Origin: Desulfobacterales bacterium | GTDB taxonomy: Bacteria; Desulfobacterota; Desulfobacteria; Desulfobacterales; UBA11574 | Length of the DNA stretch: 57,622 nt | Direction: 5' to 3' | Assembly: GCA_022340885.1 (NCBI GenBank) | Contig: JAJDND010000070.1 | Coordinates: 1 to 57,622, forward strand | In this document: positions 35,419 to 45,095 of the stretch, in pieces | Numbering within the stretch: the stretch's first letter is position 1 | Layout: the number at the start of each line of letters is the position of its first letter | Position numbers and translations under genes: made by a program | The notes under the pieces: generated by a model | Told to the model about the DNA's origin: nothing | Databases searched by the model: none | The model's input: the letters and a program-made list of their open reading frames with translations, nothing else

Positions 35419-37155
35419 CTACCAATTAAATACCTGGTCCAGTTCTTCGTCTTTGACTGAAAAGGTTGTGTTGTGGGGCGGCAGGGGTTCCTTCTTGAAA
35501 AACTCGGGCAGCCGGTCCTGTTTGGATGTAAAACCGGCCCTGGCATTGAAATCCCTCTCGTAGTCGAGAATCTTTTTCCCCAGTGCAACGACGTCGTCCG
35601 CGGTGCAGGGCTCGCCGGTAAAGGCACTCAACATGTCGAGCATGGCGTTGAAAGTGTCCGGCTGGTCCAGAATTGCAAAGGCGATAAACAGGCAAAACCC
35701 GGTAGCGTCAATGGCTGCCGTGGCGATCTGGAGGTTTCGGGAAAGCTCCACCTGACCTTCAGACTTCAGCGGGTCGACGCTTCCCCCCACACCGAGAACA
35801 TTGGCCGTGACCGCATATCCTGCCGTGTGGTCGGCACCCATGGTGCTGGTGGCATAGGTTACGCCGATTCCCTGAACCGCCCGGGGATCGTATGCCGGCA
35901 GCGCCTGGCCCTTTACTACAGGGACCCTCTCAACACCGAAGGCCTGACCGGTTACGGCAGCTCCTGCACCGAGGATGCGTCCCAGCGGCGTGCCTTTGCC
36001 GACTTCTTTCAACAGGTTAATGGCGGCCTCCCCGTCACCGAATTTGGCCAGACCCGCTTCCATGGCGACGCCGATGGTGGCCCCCATTTCAATGGTGTCG
36101 AGACCGAAGTCGTCATCCAGACGGTCCATCATGGAAATCGCGTCCAGGTCATCGATGCCGCAATTGCTGCCGTGCGACCAGACCGTCTCGTATTCGACAC
36201 GCTTGGTCAGAAAGCTGCCGTCCTTGTTATTGTAGATACCGGAGCACTGGATGACGCAGCCCCTGTGGCAGCCTTTTTTAACCTTTCCGCCCCTGGCCTT
36301 CATGGTGTCCGACTGGGTTTCACCGCTGATGCTCCCGGCGCCGTCAAAGCGCCCGCTTTGAAAATTGTTCGTCGGCAAGGCGCCTGCTTCATTGATCACG
36401 TTGGTCAATATGTTGGTACCGAAAGACGGGAGGCCTTCACCCGTAATAGGATGTTTTCTGAGTCCCTGAACAAAGGCCTTGTTTGCCTCCTTGAATTTTT
36501 CCACATCCTTGGGAGATCTCGTCGGCATTCCGGCATCGTCCAGCACGATGACCTTGACCCCTTTGGCTCCCATCACAGCGCCGACGCCCCCGCGACCGGC
36601 ATGCCGGGTCGGCCGCAGTTCCGGGTCCGTAAACGCCACAGAAGCCGCGCTCATCTTCATCTCTCCGGCCTGTCCGATGGAGACAAAGGCGACGTCCTCG
36701 CCGTATTCGACTTTCATTTTATCGATCAGGGCGTAATTACCCAGCATCTTCAGGCTGTTGTCGGCAATGATATCTACCCCTTCCTTGTTGATAACCACCT
36801 TGTACAGCGTGTCGTCGGCAGGTTTTCCCTCCAGAACGATGGCCGCGTAACCCAGTCTCGCAATGACCTGGGCGCCCTGTCCGCCGGAGTTGGCCTCCTT
36901 GATCCCGCCGGTAAGCGGACTCTTGCACCCCACGGAAACACGCCCGGATTGAGCGGCCTGGCTGCCGCTGAGTATGCCCGGCGCGATCACCAGCTTGTTT
37001 TCTTTTCCAAGCGGGTGGCACAGCGGCGGCACTTCTTTTGCCACAATCGCCGATGTCATGCCGCGACCGCCCAAGCCGGCATACTGGCCGATGGGTTCCT
37101 CACTGGCTTTGGGAGCCCCCTCAGGGCCCATGTTGATTCTTAGGATTTTATCCAT
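35419..37155 (-). CDS. aor: Aldehyde:ferredoxin oxidoreductase-family tungsten/molybdenum enzyme
   Basis: 578 residues from ATG at 37155 (AGGGAGG seven bases upstream). N-terminal MDKILRINMG, GLGGRGMTSAI and SGRVSVGCKSPLTGG are AOR-superfamily features binding the bis-pterin. GVGAVMGAKGVKVIVL is another. The cluster site reads C296-x3-C300-x3-C304 with a distal cysteine near 490-505; classical AOR has Cx2C for the first pair, so this is a variant subfamily. The enzyme would oxidise aldehydes or reduce acids with ferredoxin. The MoaD, ThiF and unknown proteins lie downstream. A second domain is not seen, and I do not claim that it is BamB. Confidence 0.92.
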   Translation of the reverse strand: MDKILRINMGPEGAPKASEEPIGQYAGLGGRGMTSAIVAKEVPPLCHPLGKENKLVIAPGILSGSQAAQSGRVSVGCKSPLTGGIKEANSGGQGAQVIARLGYAAIVLEGKPADDTLYKVVINKEGVDIIADNSLKMLGNYALIDKMKVEYGEDVAFVSIGQAGEMKMSAASVAFTDPELRPTRHAGRGGVGAVMGAKGVKVIVLDDAGMPTRSPKDVEKFKEANKAFVQGLRKHPITGEGLPSFGTNILTNVINEAGALPTNNFQSGRFDGAGSISGETQSDTMKARGGKVKKGCHRGCVIQCSGIYNNKDGSFLTKRVEYETVWSHGSNCGIDDLDAISMMDRLDDDFGLDTIEMGATIGVAMEAGLAKFGDGEAAINLLKEVGKGTPLGRILGAGAAVTGQAFGVERVPVVKGQALPAYDPRAVQGIGVTYATSTMGADHTAGYAVTANVLGVGGSVDPLKSEGQVELSRNLQIATAAIDATGFCLFIAFAILDQPDTFNAMLDMLSAFTGEPCTADDVVALGKKILDYERDFNARAGFTSKQDRLPEFFKKEPLPPHNTTFSVKDEELDQVFNW

Positions 37156-37751
37156 AGTAACCTCCCTTGACAGTTGAAAGACAATAGATATCATCCGCTT
37201 ATTGAATTTCCAGACCAATTGCGGAATAATAAGCATTCAATATGTAATTTATCGTAATTTCAAGTAATGTCAAGCAAAACAAAAGCTGACACCTGCTGCA
37301 TTTCATAATCGACTGAAATGCATTACCATTTTGAAACACCCTCGACTTCGTTGGCCGTCCGGCTTATCACGATGCTTTTCTTCCACCGGCAACCCTGTTA
37401 AACAGAATCTCCTTAAACAACTATTTTACGTTAAAAAAAGTATCAAGGTCTGTTGCGACCATATTTTTCGTGACTCGACACCCATTCCCCCGGCACGATG
37501 AAGATCGACCTTCGTTCGGCGCTCGATAAATTCGCGCCGTCTCGAAGCAGCTTCCCTGCTGTAGTCGTTGTCGATGCCCCTTGAAGATATCACTCGTTTG
37601 AAAAAAGGTCAAAATTGTGTTAATCATTTGATATCTCAGTTTAACCAATCTGTGTGCTCGCGGCAAGTTATATTATTGAACCTGTAATCGCATTAATTCT
37701 ATCCTAAACGATGTTATTACATTTCATGACAGTCGCTACAGAAAATAAAAG
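37156..37751. other. Intergenic region between AOR and LysE genes
   Basis: About 595 bases. The part close to AOR probably holds its promoter and is AT-rich. On the minus strand near 37426-37590 an open frame containing REAASRRREFIERR ends at a stop and looks like the remains of a larger gene; see the finding. No intact gene, tRNA or riboswitch is recognised. Confidence 0.5.
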
Positions 37752-38369
37752 ATGATAAATTTCCTGACCATCGGAATCATATTAGGTTTATCCGCAGGTT
37801 TTGCCCCAGGTCCACTTTTAACCCTTGTAATTTCTGAAACGCTTCAGCATGATATTCAATCTGGTGTTAAAGTTGCTCTCGCCCCAATTATCACAGATTT
37901 GCCAATCATCATTTTAACTTTATTCATCTTGGCAAAGTTATCCCATTTCCATAGTATTCTGGGGATAATTTCAATAATTGGTGGTTTCTTTATTTTATCT
38001 ATAGGCTACGCAAGTATACGTACGAAAGGGGTTGAGCTGAAGCTTCAAAAGACAAAGCCAAAATCATTAACAAAAGGAATATTGGCAAATGCTTTGAACC
38101 CTCATCCTTACTTATTTTGGTTTAGTGTCGGTGCGCCAATTATGATCAAGGCAATGGGACAAAACATTATTGCACCTTTGGCTTTCATTGGTAGTTTTTA
38201 TGCTTTCCTGGTGGGTTCAAAAATTTTACTAGCGATATTGGTTGGCAAATCAAAATCCTTTTTGACGGGCAATCTATACATATACACCATGCGCTTTCTT
38301 GGCATGGTGTTATGTGTTTTAGCATTTGTTCTTTTTTATGACGGCTTAAAACTTTTGAAAATAATATGA
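37752..38369 (+). CDS. LysE-family translocator
   Basis: 205 residues, six predicted helices. LysE signature GLSAGFAPGPLLTLVISETL at 13-32, and ALNPHPYLFWFSVGAP near 113-128. Exports amino acids or other small molecules. The base composition is clearly more AT-rich than its neighbours (many ATA, TTA, AAA codons), which suggests horizontal transfer. No strong RBS is seen. Convergent with the DegT gene. Confidence 0.92.
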   Translation: MINFLTIGIILGLSAGFAPGPLLTLVISETLQHDIQSGVKVALAPIITDLPIIILTLFILAKLSHFHSILGIISIIGGFFILSIGYASIRTKGVELKLQKTKPKSLTKGILANALNPHPYLFWFSVGAPIMIKAMGQNIIAPLAFIGSFYAFLVGSKILLAILVGKSKSFLTGNLYIYTMRFLGMVLCVLAFVLFYDGLKLLKII

Positions 38370-38380
38370 GGTAAGTGATG

Positions 38381-39520
38381 TCAGTTTTTCAAAAAGAACG
38401 CTTTTATCCTTTCCACCACATATGCCATCTGGTCGTCTGAAAGTTCGGGATAAATGGGAAGGGCCAGGGTATGCAGGGCGGCATGCTCGGCCGCCGGGAA
38501 ATCGCCTGTTTTGTAACCCAAATCAGAAAAGCACTCTTGGAGGTGCAGGGGTACCGGATAGTATACTTCCGTGCCGATGCCGGCGTCGCTCAAAAACCGG
38601 CGAAGGTCGTCTCTTTTTTCCTTTACGCGGATCACAAACTGGTTGTAGATGTGGCGGGTTTCTTTTTCAACGGGGAGCTGAACCCTATCCGTAAGACCGG
38701 CGGCCTCGAACAGGCTTCGATAATGTCTGGCATTTTCCCGGCGCGCGTTGGTCCATCGGTCGAGGTATTTCAATTTGACGGAGACCACGGCCGCCTGGAA
38801 GGCATCCAGTCTGAAATTTCCGCCGACGAGTTGATGATAGTATTTGGGATGGGAGCCATGCACCCGGAGTTTGAGCAATTTGGCATGGAATTCATCCGAA
38901 TTTGTGGTCACCATGCCGCCGTCTCCGAAAGCACCCAGGTTCTTGGACGGAAAAAATGAAAAACACCCAAAATCGCCCATGGCCCCTGCCCGCTTTCCGT
39001 TGTACTCCGCGCCGATGGCCTGGGCCGCATCTTCGATGACCATAAGACCATGCTTTTCACAAACTTCCAAAATCGGCGCCATATCGGCGCACTGTCCGTA
39101 CAGATGAACCGGGATCACGGCTTTGAGTTTCGAAAGCTCCGATTGAGTCATTGATTGTGTGGTGCTTTCAAGAAGATCGGGTGAGATATTGTAGGTATGC
39201 GGGTCGATATCGACAAATACCGGCCGGGCGCCGCACCGGGCCACGCTTCCGGCGGTGGCGAAAAAAGTATACGGAGAAGTAATCACCGTATCCTGATAAC
39301 CGATATCCGCAGCCATCAGGGAAATCAAAAGCGCGTCCGTCCCTGATGAAACGCCCACGGCATGGGTTGAAGAACAGTATTCGGCAATCTTTTCTTCAAG
39401 CGCCTTTACCTTAGGCCCCAGGATAAAATACTGGCTTTCAAAAACCTCCTGGGCAGTTTCGAGGATGTCTTCCTTGATGGTTTTATACTGCTGTTTCAAA
39501 TCGAGCAGGGGAACTTGCAT
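38381..39520 (-). CDS. DegT/DnrJ/EryC1/StrS aminotransferase
   Basis: 379 residues from ATG at 39520; start chosen because MQVPLLDLKQQYKTIK is the usual opening of the family. PLP lysine motif CFSFFPSKNLGAFGDGG is near 180-196, the HDxAQA-like motif (VIEDAAQAIGAEYNGKRAG) before it, and SSGTDALLISL near 60-70. Makes amino sugars for surface polysaccharides from keto sugars. No other sugar gene lies beside it, so the substrate is not known. Confidence 0.93.
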   Translation of the reverse strand: MQVPLLDLKQQYKTIKEDILETAQEVFESQYFILGPKVKALEEKIAEYCSSTHAVGVSSGTDALLISLMAADIGYQDTVITSPYTFFATAGSVARCGARPVFVDIDPHTYNISPDLLESTTQSMTQSELSKLKAVIPVHLYGQCADMAPILEVCEKHGLMVIEDAAQAIGAEYNGKRAGAMGDFGCFSFFPSKNLGAFGDGGMVTTNSDEFHAKLLKLRVHGSHPKYYHQLVGGNFRLDAFQAAVVSVKLKYLDRWTNARRENARHYRSLFEAAGLTDRVQLPVEKETRHIYNQFVIRVKEKRDDLRRFLSDAGIGTEVYYPVPLHLQECFSDLGYKTGDFPAAEHAALHTLALPIYPELSDDQMAYVVERIKAFFLKN

Positions 39521-39586
39521 AGGGCATACTCTCTTTCTCTTAGCGCTAGGATTTATAAACACACCTGTTGTTGATAAGCCGTAGTC

Positions 39587-39773
39587 CTGAAGTTTAACTT
39601 TTGAAGTGAGCTAAAGTGAGCTAAAGTATGAAATGATCTAAAGTAAAAAAACAAGGTCGCCCGTGCAACGCGTTGCTCAGCTGATTTTATATAATTGATG
39701 GAATTCCTCAATCCCGTCAAGGCGGGACTCACTTTAGTCACTTTAGCTCACTTTAGCTCACTTTTTACTTCAG
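39587..39773. repeat. Inverted repeat with tandem GTGAGCTAAA units
   Basis: Perfect 24-base arms at 39604-39627 and 39740-39763 made of two GAGCTAAAGT units; outer ends also match (CTGAAGT near 39587, ACTTCAG at 39767-39773). The centre (about 112 bases) has a small CCCGTCAAGGCGGG hairpin and ends in A/T. It lies between DegT and dnaE. No coding potential; possibly a MITE-like element or terminator. Not a CRISPR, because only two units occur per arm and they face each other. Confidence 0.7.
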
Positions 39774-39780
39774 AACGCCT

Positions 39781-42700
39781 TCATCTCTTCTTTCGTCGTT
39801 TTTTATTGTATCCGTTTCGATACCCGTTACAATTTCCGTTGCTGTTTGCGGAAGATTCGACGGGACGGCACTCTGTTTCGGCGGCATGGTATCCGACAAG
39901 GCGATCCACCTCCTGGATCAACGATGCGCCGGCTTTGACTCTGATGCTGTCCGGCAAAGCGATAATCGTCTCTGTTTTTTCAGTATTGCGCAAATGAATA
40001 AAGGCCGCACACGGACCCGGATGTCTTTTGATCACGTTACTCAGTTCTTCGAGCAGGGTTCTTTCGGTACGGGCGACATCCAGTTTGAAATGGATGCTGG
40101 TGGTCCAGGTTTCTTCGGCCTTATCGATGTCGATGATGCTGTCCGCCAATAGCTTTACGGAGTTTTCGTCTTTTTGAAGGAATCCTCGAACCAGGATGGC
40201 GTTGTCGCCCGTCAAAAGATCATACATGTTGGCATACAAAGAGGAAAAAACGGTAATTTCGACAGTGCCCAGAAGATCCTCCAGGGTCACGAAGGCCATC
40301 AAATCCCCTTTCTTGGTTTTGATGGTTTTGACGTTTCGGATCATGCCGCCGATGGTGACGGCTTCGCCGTCGTTTCGCTCCTTGACCGTTGCGGAATTCG
40401 TGTTGGTGAACTTATCGAGAAGATCTTCATACCGGCTCAGGGGATGGCCGGTGATATAAAATCCCAATGATTCCTTTTCAAGGGCCAGAAGCTCTTTCTC
40501 ATCCCACTCGTCCATTTCTGGCAAGGACGGCAAATTGATCGCCTTTTGCTCTTCCGTGAGGTTGAACAGCCCCATCTGCGGATCGGTTCTCTCCTTCTGA
40601 ACCCGCTGACCGTAATCGACACAATCTTCCAAAGCCGCCATCATTTGCGAGCGATGATTTCCCGTGCCGTCAAAAGCACCGCATTTGATCAGGCTTTCAA
40701 TCACGCGCTTGTTGACCTTTTTCAAGTCGACCTTCTCGCAGAATTCAAACAAGGATGAAAAATTTCCGTCGCTCCGAGCCTCGACAATCGATTCTATGGC
40801 ACCTTCTCCCACGTTTTTCACGGCGGCCAGCCCGAACCGGATTTTGGACCCGGCAACGGTAAATACCTTTTCGCTCTCATTGATGTCCGGTGGCAGGACT
40901 TCGATGCCGTGGCTGCGGCATTCGGCAATATATTTGACCACCCCGTCGGTTGAATGCATTTCACTGGTCAGCAGCGAAGCCATAAATTCCACGGGGAAAT
41001 GGGCTTTGAGATAAGCGGTCTGGTAGGCGATCAATGCATAGGCCGCACTGTGGGATTTGTTGAATCCGTATCCCCCGAATTTTTCCATGAGATTGAATAT
41101 CATTTCGGCTTTTTCCGAAGGGATATGGTTTTTTGCGGCCCCCTGCATAAACCGTTCCCGGTGCATGGCCATGATCTTGGGGATTTTTTTCCCCATGGCC
41201 TTTCTCAAATCGTCGGCTTCGGCCATGGAGTAGTTGGCCAGGACGCTGGCAATCTTCATGACCTGCTCCTGGTAAACGATGACCCCGAATGTCTCTTTCA
41301 AAATCGGTTCGAGCTGCGGAACCAGGTATTCGACGGCTTTTTTGCCGTGCTTCCGGTCGACAAAATCATCCACCATTCCACTTTCCAGGGGGCCCGGGCG
41401 ATACAGGGCCACAAGGGCAATGATTTCATCGAAGGATTCGGGCCTGAGTCTGACCATCAAATCCTTCATGCCCGAGCTTTCCAGTTGAAATACGCCGGTG
41501 GTTTCACCGGATGCCAGAAGACAATACGTTGACGCATCCTTAAAATCGAGGTTAGAAAAGTCCGGGGGCTCGGCCTTCTGGGCGGCAATGAGAGAACGGG
41601 TGTTTTCAATGACCGTTAAATTGCGAAGCCCCAAAAAATCGAACTTGACCAGCCCGATTTTCTCGACACATTTCATATCGAACTGGGTCACGACCTCGCC
41701 CTTTTTACCTTTGTAAAGGGGCATGTATTCCACCAGCGGCTTGTCCGCAATGACCACGCCGGCGGCATGGGTGGAGGCATGACGGGGAAGCCCTTCCAGT
41801 ACGCGGCAGATTCGGATCAGATCGTCGACTTCGGGCTTTTTCCGGGCCAGCTCCTTGAGCCTCGGCTCCCGCTCGAGGGCATCATCGAGCCGGATGTTCA
41901 AGACATCCGGCACCATCTTGGCGATGGCATCCACTTCGTGCAAAGGAATATCCAGCGCCCGGCCCACATCGCGAATGACGGCACGGGTTTTAAGTTTCCC
42001 GAAGGTGATGATCTGGGCCACATAATCGCCGCCGCCGTATTTTTCAACCACGTACTTGAAAACGTCTTCCCTGCCGTTGATGCAAAAGTCGACATCGATA
42101 TCCGGCATGCTTTTCCGCGCGGGATTGAGAAACCGTTCAAAAATAAGACCGTGCTCGATGGGATCCAGATCGGTGATCCCCAGGGAATAGGCCACAAGGC
42201 TGCCGGCGGCCGACCCTCTCCCGGGCCCGACGGGAATGTGGTTTTTCTTGGCATACTGGATAAAATCGGCGACGATGAGAAAATAGCCGGAAAACCCCAT
42301 GTTCTTGATGACATCGATTTCATTTTCGATGCGGTGGATATATATTTTCTCGTCGGTATCGGGGTGTTTTGCTTTGATGCCCTTCAATATGGTTTTGAAT
42401 CCGTTTCGAACCTGCTGCTCGAAAATGTCATCGACGGTATGATCCAATGCCGCATCGAATTTGGGAAAGTGATAGGATTTAAAATCGAATTCCAGGTGGC
42501 AGCGTTCGGCGATGTTTACGGTGTTTTCAAGGGCGCCGGGATAATCCTTGAAGGCGTCGTACATCTCGGATTTTGTTTTAAAATACAGCTGATCGGTTCT
42601 GAACTGAAGCCGGTCCGTGTCATGCACCGTCTTTCCGGTCTGAACGCACAGTAATACGTCATGGGCGTGAACATCCTCTTTGACCAGGTAGTGGCAGTCA

Positions 42701-43326
42701 TTGGAAGCCACCAGGGGGATGGACAGCCTTTGGCTCATATCTAAAAGCGCCCGGTTGACCGATTCCTGTATGTCGATGCCGTTGTTCTGAACTTCCAGAA
42801 AAAAGTTTCCCTTGCCGAAAATATCAAGATAAGCTTTCGCTGCCGCGTCGGCCAGATCGATCCGGTTCTTTTGAATCAGCCGGGGAATCTCGCCGTGAAG
42901 ACATGCCGTCAGGCCGATGAGTCCCTTGGAGTGCTGTTTCAGAAGATCTTTGTCGATGCGCGGTTTGTAGTAAAATCCATGGAGCTGGGCAATGGTCGCC
43001 AGCTTGCATAAATTTCGATACCCCTCCATGTTTTCGGCCAGAAGGATAATATGCGAAAGGTCGCCTTTATCAAGGGGCGTTTTATCGGTATGCCGTCGCG
43101 GCGATAGATAGCACTCGCAGCCGATGATCGGCTTTATACCGGCTTTTTTGGCTTTTTCATAAAACGTCAACGCACCGAACATGGTTCCATGATCGGTAAC
43201 GGCCACGGCATCCATGTCAAAATCGGCGACGCGCTTGAGCAGCGGATCGATCCGGATGGCACCGTCCAAAAGACTGTATTGGGTGTGGACATGAAGGTGT
43301 ACGAACCGGGATGCTGTCTGGGTCAT
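39781..43326 (-). CDS. dnaE: DNA polymerase III alpha subunit
   Basis: 1181 residues, usual length for DnaE1. N-terminal PHP domain (HLHVHTQYSLLDGAIR; VAVTDHGTMFG), the polymerase palm with PDIDVDFCINGREDV near 397-411 and FLGLRNLTVIENT, then the helix-hairpin-helix and a C-terminal OB fold (VTIGGMIRNVKTIKTKKGD). The last 20 residues are basic and Asn/Lys/Arg rich, an unusual extension. The chromosomal replicase. ATG at 43326 was chosen as the only reasonable start. Confidence 0.97.
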   Translation of the reverse strand: MTQTASRFVHLHVHTQYSLLDGAIRIDPLLKRVADFDMDAVAVTDHGTMFGALTFYEKAKKAGIKPIIGCECYLSPRRHTDKTPLDKGDLSHIILLAENMEGYRNLCKLATIAQLHGFYYKPRIDKDLLKQHSKGLIGLTACLHGEIPRLIQKNRIDLADAAAKAYLDIFGKGNFFLEVQNNGIDIQESVNRALLDMSQRLSIPLVASNDCHYLVKEDVHAHDVLLCVQTGKTVHDTDRLQFRTDQLYFKTKSEMYDAFKDYPGALENTVNIAERCHLEFDFKSYHFPKFDAALDHTVDDIFEQQVRNGFKTILKGIKAKHPDTDEKIYIHRIENEIDVIKNMGFSGYFLIVADFIQYAKKNHIPVGPGRGSAAGSLVAYSLGITDLDPIEHGLIFERFLNPARKSMPDIDVDFCINGREDVFKYVVEKYGGGDYVAQIITFGKLKTRAVIRDVGRALDIPLHEVDAIAKMVPDVLNIRLDDALEREPRLKELARKKPEVDDLIRICRVLEGLPRHASTHAAGVVIADKPLVEYMPLYKGKKGEVVTQFDMKCVEKIGLVKFDFLGLRNLTVIENTRSLIAAQKAEPPDFSNLDFKDASTYCLLASGETTGVFQLESSGMKDLMVRLRPESFDEIIALVALYRPGPLESGMVDDFVDRKHGKKAVEYLVPQLEPILKETFGVIVYQEQVMKIASVLANYSMAEADDLRKAMGKKIPKIMAMHRERFMQGAAKNHIPSEKAEMIFNLMEKFGGYGFNKSHSAAYALIAYQTAYLKAHFPVEFMASLLTSEMHSTDGVVKYIAECRSHGIEVLPPDINESEKVFTVAGSKIRFGLAAVKNVGEGAIESIVEARSDGNFSSLFEFCEKVDLKKVNKRVIESLIKCGAFDGTGNHRSQMMAALEDCVDYGQRVQKERTDPQMGLFNLTEEQKAINLPSLPEMDEWDEKELLALEKESLGFYITGHPLSRYEDLLDKFTNTNSATVKERNDGEAVTIGGMIRNVKTIKTKKGDLMAFVTLEDLLGTVEITVFSSLYANMYDLLTGDNAILVRGFLQKDENSVKLLADSIIDIDKAEETWTTSIHFKLDVARTERTLLEELSNVIKRHPGPCAAFIHLRNTEKTETIIALPDSIRVKAGASLIQEVDRLVGYHAAETECRPVESSANSNGNCNGYRNGYNKKRRKKR

Positions 43327-43366
43327 TTTATGCGTTTTTATGGTTTCGGATGTTAGATCAAATCTT

Positions 43367-43493
43367 AACCCGGATGTTTCACGTTCCCGAGACGTTCATT
43401 TGCAAGGCATTCAAGGGCGCAGTCGTAGTAGACTACTACAAGCCTTTGATAACGCAGCAAATGGGCGTCTCGGGAACGTGAAACATTCGGGTT
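43367..43493. repeat. Long palindrome abutting the guaB stop
   Basis: Arms 43367-43394 and 43466-43493 are 28 bases each and complementary except for one pair (G-U in RNA). The inner part contains AGTCGTAGTAGACTACTAC and can add further pairing. The right arm ends with the bases that form the guaB TAA stop. Likely a terminator or REP-like repeat. Confidence 0.8.
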
Positions 43494-44955
43494 AGTCGAG
43501 ACGATAATTAGGTGCTTCTTTGGTGATAATCACGTCATGGACATGGCTTTCACGCATGCCGGCCGCACTAATGATGATAAAACGGGCTTTTTCCCGGAGC
43601 TCATCCAGCGTACGGCACCCCACATATCCCATGCCCGCCTTTAGTCCTCCGATAAGCTGAAAAATATTGTCCGACATCCTGCCCCTGTAAGGCACGCGTC
43701 CGACAATTCCTTCGGGAACCATCTTGTCGCCGGGGAGATCTTCGCCCTGGTAGTACCGGTCCTTGCTTCCTTGCTGCATGGCCTCAATGGACCCCATTCC
43801 CCGATAGGCTTTGTAGCTGCGGCCTTGGTAGATGACCAGTTCTCCCGGGCTTTCTTCGGTTCCGGCAAAAAGGCTCCCGATCATCACCACATGGGCGCCC
43901 GCGCCGATGGCTTTGGTGACATCACCGGAAAATTTAATGCCGCCGTCGGCAATGAGCGGTATGCCGGTTCTAAGGGCAACGGGACGGCAATTCATGATGG
44001 CCGTGATTTGCGGCATCCCCACACCGGCAACGATGCGCGTCGTACAGATGGATCCGGGTCCGATGCCGATTTTAACGGCATCCACCCCGGCGCCAATCAG
44101 CGCCTGGGCGCCCTCGGCCGTTCCCACATTCCCAGCAATCAGCTCGATGCCTTTAAAATTGCCCTTCAAGGTTTTGACGGCTTCGATGACGTTCTTTGAA
44201 TGTCCGTGGGACGTATCGATTAAAATAACATCGGCGCCCGCCCGCAACAGGTCTTCGGTGCGCTCTTCCATATCCGGTCCCACGCCCACGGCCGCCCCTA
44301 CCCTGAGCCTTCCCAGGGCGTCTTTGCAGGCATTGGGAAATTTTTTAATCTTTTCGATATCCTTTATGGTGATCATGCCGATGAGGCGATCTTTATCGTC
44401 CACCACCAGTAGTTTTTCGATCCGGTGTTGGTGGAGCAGCCGCTTGGAATCTTCCAGGGTAATTCCTTCTGAAACCGTCACCAGATGATCTTTTGTCATC
44501 ACATCGGATATCTTTTTTTCCAGGTCTGTTTCAAATCTCAAGTCCCTGTTCGTCACGATGCCGACCAATTTATCGCCTTTGGTCACGGGAACCCCTGAGA
44601 TACGGTACTTTGTCATCAATGCCAGCACTTCATGGACCACCTGATCCGGGTGAATCGTCACCGGATCCACAATCATGCCGCTTTCGGACTTTTTAACCTG
44701 GTCAACCTCGATAGCCTGATTCTGGATGCTTAAATTTCGATGAATAAATCCGATACCGCCTTCGCGGGCCATACTGATAGCGGTTCGAGATTCTGTTACG
44801 GTATCCATTGCCGCACTGACAAGGGGAATGCTCAATGTAATATTTTTCGTTAAAGCGCATCGGGTATCCACATCACGCGGCAACACGTCCGAATAACCGG
44901 GCAGCAACAAAACATCGTCAAAAGAAAACGCCGCTTCAGGCGGTATATTCTCCAT
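43492..44955 (-). CDS. guaB: IMP dehydrogenase
   Basis: 487 residues from ATG at 44955 (GGAGG 5 bases upstream). Catalytic loop [15 protein letters not shown] with the active cysteine is near 295-310, and two CBS domains lie at about 93-200 ([31 protein letters not shown]). The N-terminal [17 protein letters not shown] is standard. NAD-dependent step to XMP in GMP synthesis. Its stop merges with the long palindrome at 43367-43493. Confidence 0.97.
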   Translation of the reverse strand: MENIPPEAAFSFDDVLLLPGYSDVLPRDVDTRCALTKNITLSIPLVSAAMDTVTESRTAISMAREGGIGFIHRNLSIQNQAIEVDQVKKSESGMIVDPVTIHPDQVVHEVLALMTKYRISGVPVTKGDKLVGIVTNRDLRFETDLEKKISDVMTKDHLVTVSEGITLEDSKRLLHQHRIEKLLVVDDKDRLIGMITIKDIEKIKKFPNACKDALGRLRVGAAVGVGPDMEERTEDLLRAGADVILIDTSHGHSKNVIEAVKTLKGNFKGIELIAGNVGTAEGAQALIGAGVDAVKIGIGPGSICTTRIVAGVGMPQITAIMNCRPVALRTGIPLIADGGIKFSGDVTKAIGAGAHVVMIGSLFAGTEESPGELVIYQGRSYKAYRGMGSIEAMQQGSKDRYYQGEDLPGDKMVPEGIVGRVPYRGRMSDNIFQLIGGLKAGMGYVGCRTLDELREKARFIIISAAGMRESHVHDVIITKEAPNYRLD

Positions 44956-45056
44956 GAGATCCTCCATTTATCCTGCTTTTCAAATTCTTAAACTTTGTTT
45001 GATAACAAATCGGTTGGTCTTTTGCAATCTTTATTCGGAAAATCTGAATCGTTGTC

Positions 45057-45086
45057 TTGACATCGTTCCGAAACCCGTAATAAATA
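45057..45086 (+). promoter_or_regulatory. Sigma70-like promoter of the Sua5-like gene, giving a near-leaderless mRNA
   Basis: TTGACA at 45057-45062 and TAAATA at 45081-45086, 18-base spacer. The start codon at 45096 is only about 10 bases beyond the -10, and no Shine-Dalgarno precedes it, so the transcript would be nearly leaderless. Confidence 0.4.
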
Positions 45087-45095
45087 TATTGTCTT

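Noticed and set aside
35473-37143. A 556-codon open frame on the plus strand
   Set aside because: Antisense shadow of AOR; composition is low-complexity and no motif is seen.
35419-37155. AOR-family protein as BamB of a benzoyl-CoA reductase
   Set aside because: No other bam genes lie beside it, its partners are MoaD and ThiF-type pterin genes, and it is 30 kb from the Hdr-Nuo operon. Superfamily membership alone does not fix the substrate.
39587-39773. Repeat units as a CRISPR array
   Set aside because: Units are 10-11 bases, adjacent and inverted, with no spacers of even length and no cas genes.
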